From Bermanella sp034112345 (GTDB taxonomy: Bacteria > Pseudomonadota > Gammaproteobacteria > Pseudomonadales > Oceanobacteraceae): a DNA stretch of 46,584 bases. Position numbers and translations under genes: made by a program. This document shows positions 15,104 through 23,090 of this stretch, piece after piece. The notes under the pieces are model-generated. The model did no database searches and had not been told where the DNA came from. It saw nothing but the letters and a program-made list of their open reading frames with translations. How positions within the stretch are numbered: position 1 is the first letter of the stretch; every line of letters begins with the position of its first letter. The stretch covers positions 1 through 46,584 of the forward strand of contig JAWUVN010000068.1 in NCBI GenBank assembly GCA_034112345.1, written 5' to 3'.

Positions 15104-16570
15104 GTGTTGGCATTGTGGGAAGAATGTGTAAGGTGTCTGCAAGATGAATTGCCGTCACAACAATTCAATACTTGGATTAGGCCTTTAAGAGCTAACCAAT
15201 CTGGATCAGAGCTTGTTATCTCTGCGCCTAATCGCTTTGTTAAAGATTGGGTTAAGGATAAATTTTCAAATCGCATTCAATCTATTTTAGTAGAATTGAA
15301 TGGCGGTCAGGTTTTGTCGTTTAAATTGGATATTAATAGTCAGGCTAATACGCCTGCCTTTATTGCGTCAGCGCCGGTTTCTAAACCTGCTGTGAGTGAG
15401 CCTAAAGAGTCAAATCCTCAACAAGCTGTAGAACGCCCTCAGCAGCGTTCGCCTGCCCCTGCTCGTCAAACATTGATACCAGCTGCACATAAAACAGCTG
15501 CACCTATAAAGAAAGAAAGAAAGGTGCAAGTTGAAGGCAGTATTCAGCATCAAAGTAGTCTGAACAAACGTTTTACCTTTGATACCTTTGTTGAAGGTAA
15601 GTCGAACCAGTTGGCCCATGCTGCTGCTCATCAGGTCTCACAGAATGCAGGGGGCTCTTATAACCCACTCTTTATATATGGTGGGGTAGGTTTAGGTAAA
15701 ACTCACTTAATGCATGCTGTGGGTAATCATATACAAAGCCAAAATCCTAACGCTAAAGTAGTGTATCTGCATTCAGAGCGGTTTGTTGCTGACATGGTAA
15801 AAGCATTGCAGTTGAATGCTATTAATGAATTTAAGCGTTACTATCGATCAGTGGATGCATTATTAATTGATGATATTCAATTTTTTGCTGGTAAAGAACG
15901 TAGCCAAGAAGAGTTCTTTCATACTTTTAATGCTTTATTAGAAGGAGGTCAGCAAATGATTCTGACCTGTGATCGATACCCTAAAGAGATAGACGGTTTA
16001 GAGGATAGGCTTAAAAGTCGCTTTGGATGGGGTTTAACGGTTGGTGTTGAACCACCTGAATTAGAAACGCGTGTTGCTATATTAATGAAGAAAGCGGAGG
16101 AAGAAGGCATTGATCTTCCTCATGAAGCGGCATTTTTTGTAGCTCAAAAGATTCGTAGTAATGTAAGGGAGCTAGAAGGCGCATTAAAGCGTGTTATCGC
16201 CAATGCTGCTTTTACAGGTTCTAAGATTACATTACCTTTTATCAAAGAAAGCTTAAAAGACCTATTGGCTTTACAAGACAAGCAGGTCAGTATTGATAAC
16301 ATTCAGAGAATCGTTGCTGAGTACTATAAGATTAAGGTTGCTGACTTGTTATCTAAGCGTCGTTCACGTTCTGTAGCAAGGCCTAGGCAGGTAGCAATGG
16401 CACTTAGTAAAGAGTTAACCAATCATAGTTTACCCGAGATTGGAGACGCTTTTGGCGGCCGAGATCATACGACTATTTTATATGGTTGCAGAAAAATTAA
16501 AGAGCTGCGTGAAAGCAACGCAGACATCAGTGAAGACTATAAAAACTTATTACGATCTTTAACGGGATAA
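15104..16570 (+). CDS. dnaA: Chromosomal replication initiator DnaA
   Basis: DnaA binds its boxes in oriC, melts the AT-rich element and loads DnaB. I start at GTG 15104 (M-L-A-L-W-E-E-C-V, 488 residues) because domain I normally begins with LW-x-x-C. GGGAG lies 9 nt upstream, and the open frame further left overlaps a DnaA box. Domain I ends near 80, and a Pro/Gln-rich linker follows. The AAA+ domain has GGVGLGKTHL (from 193) and LLIDDIQFFAGKE. The DNA-binding domain IV contains GRDHTTILYGCRKI (452-465). dnaN follows 106 nt downstream. Confidence 0.97.
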   Translation: MLALWEECVRCLQDELPSQQFNTWIRPLRANQSGSELVISAPNRFVKDWVKDKFSNRIQSILVELNGGQVLSFKLDINSQANTPAFIASAPVSKPAVSEPKESNPQQAVERPQQRSPAPARQTLIPAAHKTAAPIKKERKVQVEGSIQHQSSLNKRFTFDTFVEGKSNQLAHAAAHQVSQNAGGSYNPLFIYGGVGLGKTHLMHAVGNHIQSQNPNAKVVYLHSERFVADMVKALQLNAINEFKRYYRSVDALLIDDIQFFAGKERSQEEFFHTFNALLEGGQQMILTCDRYPKEIDGLEDRLKSRFGWGLTVGVEPPELETRVAILMKKAEEEGIDLPHEAAFFVAQKIRSNVRELEGALKRVIANAAFTGSKITLPFIKESLKDLLALQDKQVSIDNIQRIVAEYYKIKVADLLSKRRSRSVARPRQVAMALSKELTNHSLPEIGDAFGGRDHTTILYGCRKIKELRESNADISEDYKNLLRSLTG

Positions 16571-16676
16571 GTCAGTAAACAAAACTTCACTATATCGCTG
16601 GTCAGTTGATAACTGGCTAGGATTACATATTATAAAAACCTATATGGTCACAGACCAATTAAGCGTGGGATAAGGC

Positions 16677-17780
16677 ATGAAATTCACAATTACCAGGGAA
16701 GCCCTGTTAAAGCCACTTCAGTTAGTAGCGGGCGTTGTTGAGCGTCGTCAAACGCTGCCTGTGCTGTCTAATGTATTATTAGAAGTGCAGGGTGATAAGT
16801 TATCTTTAACCGGTACTGATTTAGAAGTTGAAATGGTTGGGCGCACTCAGTTATTAGAGCCTGGTGTAGATGGCGAAATAACAGTACCCGCTAAAAAGCT
16901 TATGGATATCTGTAAGTCTTTACCAGATCAAAGCACGATTGAAATTAGCCAGGATGAGCATAAGGTTCAACTATCGGCTGGGCGCAGTAAGTTTGTGTTA
17001 TCAAGTTTACCCGCGAATGAATTCCCAAGTGTTGATGATATTGATGCAACAGCTGTACTGACAGTGCCTCAGGTGCAGCTTCGCCGTGTTATTGATCGCA
17101 CAGCCTTTGCAATGGCTCAGAAAGATGTACGTTACTATCTAAATGGTTTGTTAATAGAAGTTAAATCAGATGGTTTGCGTGCAGTGGCCACAGATGGTCA
17201 TCGCTTAGCAACGTGCGGTGTATCCGTTGCGCTAGAAATAGAGAATAAAACGCAAGTAATAGTGCCCCGTAAAGCGGTACTAGAACTGGCTAAGCTAATG
17301 ACAGACCCTGAAGCCAGTGTTGAGTTGATGCTGAGTGGCAACCATATTCGCGCACAAGTAGGTGACTATACATTCACCTCTAAATTGGTCGATGGTAAAT
17401 TCCCTGATTATGAGCGAGTCATTCCTCGTAACGGCAATCGAACCTTAATTGCCGATCGCCAAGCACTACGACAAGTATTTGCGCGCACAGCTATCTTATC
17501 TAACGAAAAGTATCGTGGTGTACGCCTGATGCTAGATGATAATAATCTTCAGGTAGTTGCAAATAACCCTGAGCAAGAGCAAGCAGAAGAAAGTATTGGC
17601 GTTGATTTTCAAGGTGAGACCCTAGAAATTGGTTTTAACGTGAGCTACCTACAAGACGTTCTATCTGTATTAGATGGTGATGACATGAAGATGACATTGG
17701 GTGATGCTAATTCTAGTGCAGTAATGGAAGAAGTGGATGGCGGTGATAGTCTCTATGTTGTTATGCCAATGCGTTTATAA
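16677..17780 (+). CDS. dnaN: DNA polymerase III sliding clamp, beta subunit
   Basis: DnaN is the ring-shaped clamp that tethers polymerase III and repair enzymes to DNA. The 367 residues match the family length (366-367). Recognisable segments are the N-terminal MKFTITREALLKPLQLVAGVVERRQTLPVLSNVLL pattern, ATDGHRLA in the middle, and the C-terminal YVVMPMRL, which forms part of the protein-binding pocket. It follows dnaA and ends in a strong terminator, so recF probably has a separate promoter or depends on read-through. Confidence 0.97.
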   Translation: MKFTITREALLKPLQLVAGVVERRQTLPVLSNVLLEVQGDKLSLTGTDLEVEMVGRTQLLEPGVDGEITVPAKKLMDICKSLPDQSTIEISQDEHKVQLSAGRSKFVLSSLPANEFPSVDDIDATAVLTVPQVQLRRVIDRTAFAMAQKDVRYYLNGLLIEVKSDGLRAVATDGHRLATCGVSVALEIENKTQVIVPRKAVLELAKLMTDPEASVELMLSGNHIRAQVGDYTFTSKLVDGKFPDYERVIPRNGNRTLIADRQALRQVFARTAILSNEKYRGVRLMLDDNNLQVVANNPEQEQAEESIGVDFQGETLEIGFNVSYLQDVLSVLDGDDMKMTLGDANSSAVMEEVDGGDSLYVVMPMRL

Positions 17781-17816
17781 TGTATTAAAGCTTTCTTACT
17801 AAACGTTGTTGTCGAT

Positions 17817-17844
17817 AAAAAAGGACTGGTTACAGTCCTTTTTT
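17817..17844 (+). terminator. Intrinsic terminator after dnaN
   Basis: A perfect hairpin: six A, then GGACTG, loop GTTA, CAGTCC, then six T. It lies 36 nt after the dnaN stop and separates dnaA-dnaN from recF-gyrB. Confidence 0.9.
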
Positions 17845-17918
17845 ATGTCTAAAACAAAATGGCTATCGAGTACAGATGACCTACAAATATAAAAATATTC
17901 ATTTAGATTCAATGACTT

Positions 17919-19007
17919 ATGGCTATTGAATTACTAATGATTCAGGGAATGCGTAATTTAGCGCCTGTATCTATGCACCCTAGTTTAGGGGTGAATTTGA
18001 TTCATGGGTTAAACGGCAGTGGTAAAACCAGTTTACTAGAGTCCATCTATTATCTTGCTTACTGTAAATCGTTTCGCACTCACAAGCATAAAAATATTAT
18101 CCAGCACGACCAAGATCAATTTACGGCTTTTTGTAAGCTAGTCAGTACAACGGGGTCACAGCAGCTTGGAATTGAGCGTACGCTAAAGGGTGAGCGCCGA
18201 ATAAAATTAAACGGTGAATGGATGCAAAGCGCAGCAGAGCTTGCACAGTTGTTGCCTGTACAGCTTTTAGATCCGAGCATGTTAAAGCTATTGGAAGGCA
18301 GTCCACAGCTTCGTAGAGAGTATTTAGACTGGGGAGTGTTCCACGTGGAACACGACTTCATATCAGTGTGGCGACAATTTAAAAAAGCTCATCAAACTAG
18401 AAATGCGTTATTACGAGCAGGTGGCCATTGCTCTGAGTCAGAACGCAATATCTGGCATGAGTCTCTAGCATCTCTTGCTGATAGAATAAATGAAATGAGA
18501 CTGAATTATATTAAACAACTTAAGCCAGTGTTTGATAAATATATTGGTCTATTAAATCCTGATCTGGGTGTGACGATGAGCTTTTATCAGGGGTGGTCAA
18601 AAGATAGGGTCTACCTTGATATACTTAATGAAAGCTGGTCTAGTGATCTTAAGCAGGGGTTTACTCAGATGGGCCCGCAGCGTGCCGACCTACGTTTAAA
18701 GGTAAATAATCAACCTGCAATAGAGATTTTATCTCGAGGTCAGCAGAAAATGGTGGTGTGTGCCCTTAAACTAGCACAGGCTGATATATATCAACAGCAG
18801 TCTTCTAGCCCTTGTATCTTCTTAGTAGACGATTTGTCGGCAGAGTTGGATATTAACCACAGAAAAGCTTTATGTACGCTGCTAGAAAGCTTAAAATGTC
18901 AGGTCTTTGTTACCGCCGTCGAAGATACACAAATGACGGATTGCTGGTCTGTTTCAAGCCAGATTAAAATGTTCCACGTGGAACATGGAACACTAAATCA
19001 AGAATAA
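17919..19007 (+). CDS. recF: DNA replication and repair protein RecF
   Basis: RecF is an SMC-like ATPase that helps load RecA at gapped DNA. The 362-residue protein has Walker A GLNGSGKTSLLE (30-41), the family segment YYLAYCKSFR, the ABC signature region LSRGQQKMVVCALKLAQ, and Walker B IFLVDDLSAELD. Two perfect parS sites lie inside the gene, and both read through the protein as F-H-V-E-H (about 141-145 and 352-356). It ends 23 nt before gyrB, suggesting an operon. The start is ATG 17919; no strong Shine-Dalgarno is visible. Confidence 0.96.
   Translation: MAIELLMIQGMRNLAPVSMHPSLGVNLIHGLNGSGKTSLLESIYYLAYCKSFRTHKHKNIIQHDQDQFTAFCKLVSTTGSQQLGIERTLKGERRIKLNGEWMQSAAELAQLLPVQLLDPSMLKLLEGSPQLRREYLDWGVFHVEHDFISVWRQFKKAHQTRNALLRAGGHCSESERNIWHESLASLADRINEMRLNYIKQLKPVFDKYIGLLNPDLGVTMSFYQGWSKDRVYLDILNESWSSDLKQGFTQMGPQRADLRLKVNNQPAIEILSRGQQKMVVCALKLAQADIYQQQSSSPCIFLVDDLSAELDINHRKALCTLLESLKCQVFVTAVEDTQMTDCWSVSSQIKMFHVEHGTLNQE
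18337..18352. promoter_or_regulatory. parS site 1 (ParB-binding centromere)
   Basis: An exact copy of the 16-bp consensus palindrome TGTTCCACGTGGAACA lies in the recF coding region. ParB nucleates here and spreads; ParA then segregates the origin. The site is about 3.3 kb from the predicted oriC. Confidence 0.95.
18970..18985. promoter_or_regulatory. parS site 2 (ParB-binding centromere)
   Basis: A second exact TGTTCCACGTGGAACA, 633 bp from the first and in the same reading frame of recF, near its 3' end. Paired exact sites next to a parAB locus in the same window make this assignment firm. Confidence 0.95.
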
Positions 19008-19030
19008 TTAGTTCTACAGGAGTTTGGTCA

Positions 19031-21457
19031 ATGAGCGAAGAAAACACCTACGATTCGAGCAGTATAAAAGTACTGAAAGGATTGGATGCGGTTCGTAAAC
19101 GTCCAGGTATGTATATCGGCGATACCGATGACGGTAGCGGCCTTCACCACATGGTTTTTGAAGTGGTGGATAATTCCATCGATGAAGCGCTCGCTGGCCA
19201 CTGTTCTGAGATCAAAGTCATTATCCACCCTGATGAATCAATCAGCGTAAGTGATAACGGCCGTGGTATTCCTGTTGATGTGCATAAAGAAGAAGGTGTT
19301 TCTGCTGCTGAAGTGATCATGACTGTATTACACGCAGGTGGTAAGTTTGATGATAACAGTTACAAGGTTTCGGGTGGGTTACACGGGGTAGGTGTTTCAG
19401 TTGTAAATGCTCTGTCAGACAAACTTAAAATGACCATTCGTCGCTCAGGTAAAATCTGGGAGCAAAGCTACACACATGGTGTACCTGATGCCCCTATGGC
19501 GTCAGTAGGCGATACTGATACCACGGGTACTGTTATCCATTTTCACCCAAGCCCAGCAACCTTTACTAACATACAATTTAACTTTGACCAGTTAGCTAAA
19601 CGTGTACGTGAGCTTAGCTTCTTAAACTCAGGTGTTCGTATAGTTCTAAAAGACGAACGTTCAGACCGCGAAGAAGTGTTTGAGTTTGAAGGTGGGCTTC
19701 AAAGCTTTGTTGAATACTTAAATACCAACAAAACACCTGTTAACGATATATTTTACTTCCGTTTAGACGGTGATACTCGTGAAGACGGTATCGGTGTAGA
19801 AGTGGCTATGCAGTGGAATGATAGCTACAGCGAAAATATATACTGCTTTACCAACAATATCCCTCAGCGCGATGGTGGAACTCACCTAGCTGGTTTTCGT
19901 GGTGGCTTAACCCGTACGTTAAACAACTACATAGAACGTGAAGGGATCGCTAAAAAAGACAAGGTAAACACCACTGGTGATGATGCACGTGAAGGTTTAA
20001 CTGCCATTATTTCGGTAAAAGTACCTGATCCTAAGTTCAGTTCTCAGACAAAAGATAAATTGGTTTCTTCAGAGGTTAAGACCGCTGTAGAGCAAGAAAT
20101 GGCAAAAGGTTTCAGTGACTTCTTATTAGAGCAACCTCAGCAAGCTAAGCTGATTGTTAGTAAAATGATGGATGCTGCCCGTGCTCGTGAAGCGGCTCGT
20201 AAAGCCCGTGAAATGACCCGTCGTAAAGGCGCGTTAGATATCGCAGGCTTACCGGGTAAGTTAGCGGATTGCCGAGAGAAAGATCCTGCATTGTCTGAAA
20301 TATACTTGGTGGAAGGGGACTCGGCTGGCGGAAGCGCCAAACAAGGCCGAGACCGTAGTAACCAAGCCATTCTTCCGCTAAAAGGTAAAATCTTAAACGT
20401 AGAGAAAGCACGTTTTGATAAAATGCTATCTTCTGTAGAAGTGGGCACGCTTATCACCGCATTAGGTTGTGGCATTGGCCGCGAAGAATTTAACCCTGAC
20501 AAACTACGTTATCACAGCATTATCATAATGACCGATGCCGATGTGGATGGTTCACATATCCGTACTTTATTATTAACGTTCTTTTTCCGCCAAATGGCTG
20601 AAATTGTTGAACGTGGGCATATATTCATAGCTCAGCCACCGCTATATAAAATTAAGCGTGGTAAGCACGAGCAATACATTAAAGATGATGTGGCGTTAGA
20701 AGAGTATTTAACTAATACAGCCCTAGATAGCGCCGCTTTATATGTGAACCCACAAGCGCCAGCTATCTCTGGTGAGGGCCTTGAGAGGTTAGTTGGTACT
20801 TACCGTGCAGTATTGGCAGACATTGCTCGTCTATCTCGTGTGTACCCTGAGCAAGTAATTCAAGAGATGATCTATGTACCTCAGTTAACAACAGAAGCAT
20901 TGAAAGATAAAGCAGCCGTAGACGCATGGTGTGCATTACTGCAAGCGCGTTTCAGCAATCCAAAAGGCAACGATACTCAGGTTATTATAGAGATTGAAGA
21001 AGACACTGAGCGCCATTTGTTCTTGCCAGACGTGAAGGTAATTAACCACAGTATCCCAACCGATTACATTTTAACTCATGATTTCTTTGAGTCAGGAATG
21101 TATCAAAAAGTTTGTGATCTAGGTGCCGAATTAGAAGGTTTAATTGAAGATGGTGCATTTGTTCAGCGCGGTGAGCGTAAATCAGATGTGACCAGCTTTG
21201 AAGCAGCACTTGAATGGTTAATGGGCGAAGCACGACGTGGTTACAGTATTCAGCGCTATAAAGGGCTGGGTGAGATGAATCCAGAGCAACTATGGGAAAC
21301 TACCATGGATCCTTCAGCTCGCCGTATGTTGCAAGTAACCATTGAAGACGCTGTCGCAGCGGATCAGATATTCACAACCTTAATGGGTGATGAAGTTGAG
21401 CCGCGTCGTGCTTTCATTGAAAAGAACGCACTGCTGGTTGATAACTTAGACTTTTAG
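19031..21457 (+). CDS. gyrB: DNA gyrase subunit B
   Basis: GyrB is the ATPase half of gyrase, which introduces negative supercoils. The GHKL ATP site contains EVVDNSIDEALAGHC (about 44-58) and LHGVGVSVVNALS. The TOPRIM domain has YLVEGDSAGGSAKQGRDR (about 424-441) and TDADVDGSHIRTLLLTFFFR (about 501-520). The C-terminus contains YKGLGEMNPEQLWETTMDP. At 808 residues it includes the about 165-residue TOPRIM insert typical of Gram-negative GyrB. AGGAG precedes the ATG, and a strong terminator follows. Confidence 0.98.
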   Translation: MSEENTYDSSSIKVLKGLDAVRKRPGMYIGDTDDGSGLHHMVFEVVDNSIDEALAGHCSEIKVIIHPDESISVSDNGRGIPVDVHKEEGVSAAEVIMTVLHAGGKFDDNSYKVSGGLHGVGVSVVNALSDKLKMTIRRSGKIWEQSYTHGVPDAPMASVGDTDTTGTVIHFHPSPATFTNIQFNFDQLAKRVRELSFLNSGVRIVLKDERSDREEVFEFEGGLQSFVEYLNTNKTPVNDIFYFRLDGDTREDGIGVEVAMQWNDSYSENIYCFTNNIPQRDGGTHLAGFRGGLTRTLNNYIEREGIAKKDKVNTTGDDAREGLTAIISVKVPDPKFSSQTKDKLVSSEVKTAVEQEMAKGFSDFLLEQPQQAKLIVSKMMDAARAREAARKAREMTRRKGALDIAGLPGKLADCREKDPALSEIYLVEGDSAGGSAKQGRDRSNQAILPLKGKILNVEKARFDKMLSSVEVGTLITALGCGIGREEFNPDKLRYHSIIIMTDADVDGSHIRTLLLTFFFRQMAEIVERGHIFIAQPPLYKIKRGKHEQYIKDDVALEEYLTNTALDSAALYVNPQAPAISGEGLERLVGTYRAVLADIARLSRVYPEQVIQEMIYVPQLTTEALKDKAAVDAWCALLQARFSNPKGNDTQVIIEIEEDTERHLFLPDVKVINHSIPTDYILTHDFFESGMYQKVCDLGAELEGLIEDGAFVQRGERKSDVTSFEAALEWLMGEARRGYSIQRYKGLGEMNPEQLWETTMDPSARRMLQVTIEDAVAADQIFTTLMGDEVEPRRAFIEKNALLVDNLDF

Positions 21458-21479
21458 TTTGAGTTAGCTTAGCCATAAT

Positions 21480-21521
21480 AAAAAAGCCCGCTTAGAGTGA
21501 TTTAAGCGGGCTTTTTTTTTA
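21480..21521 (+). terminator. Intrinsic terminator after gyrB
   Basis: The stem GCCCGCTT/AAGCGGGC (plus an A-T pair) is flanked by an A-run on the left and nine T on the right, 22 nt after the gyrB stop. The A-run also makes it usable by the converging minus-strand gene. Confidence 0.92.
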
Positions 21522-21545
21522 ACGTATTTTAGGACGGGACATTTG

Positions 21546-22169
21546 TTACTTAAAATATCGAGTCAGGGTAACCATTACTGAGTGATCGGAAAGAGAGATC
21601 CCCTCTAGTTTGTACTGCATTTGTTGGGCTTCAATTCCTAATCGTGCATTACGGCTTAACGAAATATCAGCACCAATACTTACGTAACCATGATTGGTTA
21701 GTTTGGTGCGATAGGTATTTGAAATAAGGTTGTTTGTGTTGTTAGTAAAATATTCTTGTCTGTTTTCTAGCATAAGACGACCAGCTCCTAGTCTTAAATA
21801 AGCAGAGGCCTTCTTGTGAGGCGCAGTGGTCAATTTTAAGCCCATAGCCATACTTTGAGATCGGTAAGTGGCTACTTTGTCTTTTATGGTGGTTGTATCT
21901 TCTGTTTGATAAGCACCGTTATAAGTGTAATTAAATTCCAACCATGTGTTATGACTGCGACCAATGCGCCCTCCAAAAAGCAGTTTTACACTGGGAGAAG
22001 GTGCAATTTTATAATCACTTAAATATTTATCAGTGTATTCAAACTGAGTGATGCCAAACCCGACTTCAACATAACCTGATTTTTTAGAAGAGGCTAGATA
22101 ACCAAGTGCATGTGATTGGGTGGGGATGAGTACAATCAAGATTAAGCTGAACATGAAAAGTGAGCGCAT
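21546..22169 (-). CDS. Outer-membrane beta-barrel protein, function unknown
   Basis: This 207-residue protein has a clear signal peptide (MRSLFMFSLILIVLIPTQSHA, cleavage after residue 21). Alternating hydrophobic/polar strands follow (for example SGYVEVGFGITQFEY, VKLLFGGRIGR, TWLEFNYTYNG, ASAYLRLGAGRLML, HGYVSIGADISLS, SVMVTLTRYFK). This pattern suggests an eight-stranded OmpA/OmpW-like barrel (OMP_b-brl type). The last residues are Tyr-Phe-Lys, so the usual C-terminal aromatic is followed by a Lys. It converges on gyrB and stands alone, and I cannot assign a ligand. An intergenic stretch of about 195 nt upstream contains only AT-rich sequence. Confidence 0.8.
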   Translation of the reverse strand: MRSLFMFSLILIVLIPTQSHALGYLASSKKSGYVEVGFGITQFEYTDKYLSDYKIAPSPSVKLLFGGRIGRSHNTWLEFNYTYNGAYQTEDTTTIKDKVATYRSQSMAMGLKLTTAPHKKASAYLRLGAGRLMLENRQEYFTNNTNNLISNTYRTKLTNHGYVSIGADISLSRNARLGIEAQQMQYKLEGISLSDHSVMVTLTRYFK

Positions 22170-22364
22170 GATAAATCCTTTTATGCGTTTCTATAATAAA
22201 AAATCTGAGTGGATGTTAACTTGTAAGTATTAAAGGTTAATTACTTTCATTATTTTAAAAAATTATATTAATATATTTAGAATGTTTTTTTTAATTGTTT
22301 AATGTCCACCTATTTTAGGGTAGAAATAATTATGCTAGCCCAAGAATATTAAAGAACTTTTAAA

Positions 22365-22922
22365 TTAATTCGTATCCTGACTGATTAATTGATCTGTAAA
22401 TGCATTTAAATCATTAAAAACAGAAACATTATCTAGCCCTAATGCCTTATCAAAAGTTTTTTGGCCTTTACCAGTCAGCACTAATGCTGCTTTTAATCCT
22501 GCTGCTTGACCTGCTTGTAAATCTCTTAATGAATCGCCGACTATAAAGCAGCCTATGGCGCTGACATTTAATGCGGATTCAATTTGATGGATTAGTCCAG
22601 GTAGTGGCTTGCGGCAATCACACTGATCATCAGGACCGTGAGGGCAGTAGGCAATATAATCAATTTTAGCGCCTTCAGCCGTTGCTAAGCTCATCATTTT
22701 TTTGTGCATATCATTTAGAGTTTCAACAGAGAAATACTGTCGAGCGATGCCTGACTGATTGGTTGCAATCGCAATTTTGTAACCAGCTTTAGTGAGCTTC
22801 CCCAATGCTTTGATCGAACCTGGAAGAGGAATCCATTCATCAACGGTTTTTACGTATTCATCAGAGTCGTAATTGATAACGCCATCGCGATCTAGAATAA
22901 CGAGCTTATTAGTAGGAGTCAT
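22365..22922 (-). CDS. gmhB: D-glycero-beta-D-manno-heptose-1,7-bisphosphate 7-phosphatase
   Basis: GmhB removes the 7-phosphate in ADP-heptose synthesis for the LPS inner core. The HAD motif I is LDRDGVIN, with nucleophile Asp11 and acid Asp13; motif II is ATNQSG; and the late acid is VGDS (Asp130). The structural zinc loop CPHGPDDQCDCRKP has Cys93, His95, Cys101 and Cys103, which separates GmhB from histidinol phosphatases. The 185-residue length fits. A pair of GTAG-headed repeats lies between it and glyS. Confidence 0.95.
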   Translation of the reverse strand: MTPTNKLVILDRDGVINYDSDEYVKTVDEWIPLPGSIKALGKLTKAGYKIAIATNQSGIARQYFSVETLNDMHKKMMSLATAEGAKIDYIAYCPHGPDDQCDCRKPLPGLIHQIESALNVSAIGCFIVGDSLRDLQAGQAAGLKAALVLTGKGQKTFDKALGLDNVSVFNDLNAFTDQLISQDTN

Positions 22923-22935
22923 AGCTGAAATTACC

Positions 22936-23078
22936 GTAGGAGTCGCACCCTGTGCGCGAACTAAACGATCTGATTTTAAAATAGGAGCTTAGATGGAGAG
23001 TAAAATAGATTTTTCACCATCTAAACAAAGCCGCACTCGTTAACGGCTTGGGTTTCGCGCACAGGGTGCGACTCCTAC
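22936..23078. repeat. REPIN-like element: two inverted GTAG-headed REP sequences
   Basis: A 25-nt sequence (22936-22960) starting GTAGGAGTCGCACCC recurs as its exact reverse complement at 23054-23078. Each copy has the GTAG head and an internal hairpin CGCAC-CCT-GTGCG, the structure of REP sequences mobilised by RAYT transposases. The whole doublet is 143 bp, fills the gmhB-glyS gap and can fold into one long hairpin. Such repeats are normally present in many copies per genome; the rest of the genome is not visible. Confidence 0.8.
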
Positions 23079-23090
23079 ATTTTAATGCTG

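Noticed and set aside
15028..15276. Minus-strand open frame across the dnaA start and oriC boxes
   Set aside because: It overlaps DnaA boxes and conserved dnaA codons and shows no plausible protein features.
20137..20502. 121-codon minus-strand open frame inside gyrB
   Set aside because: Fully antisense to the TOPRIM region of gyrB; composition reflects the opposite strand of conserved codons.
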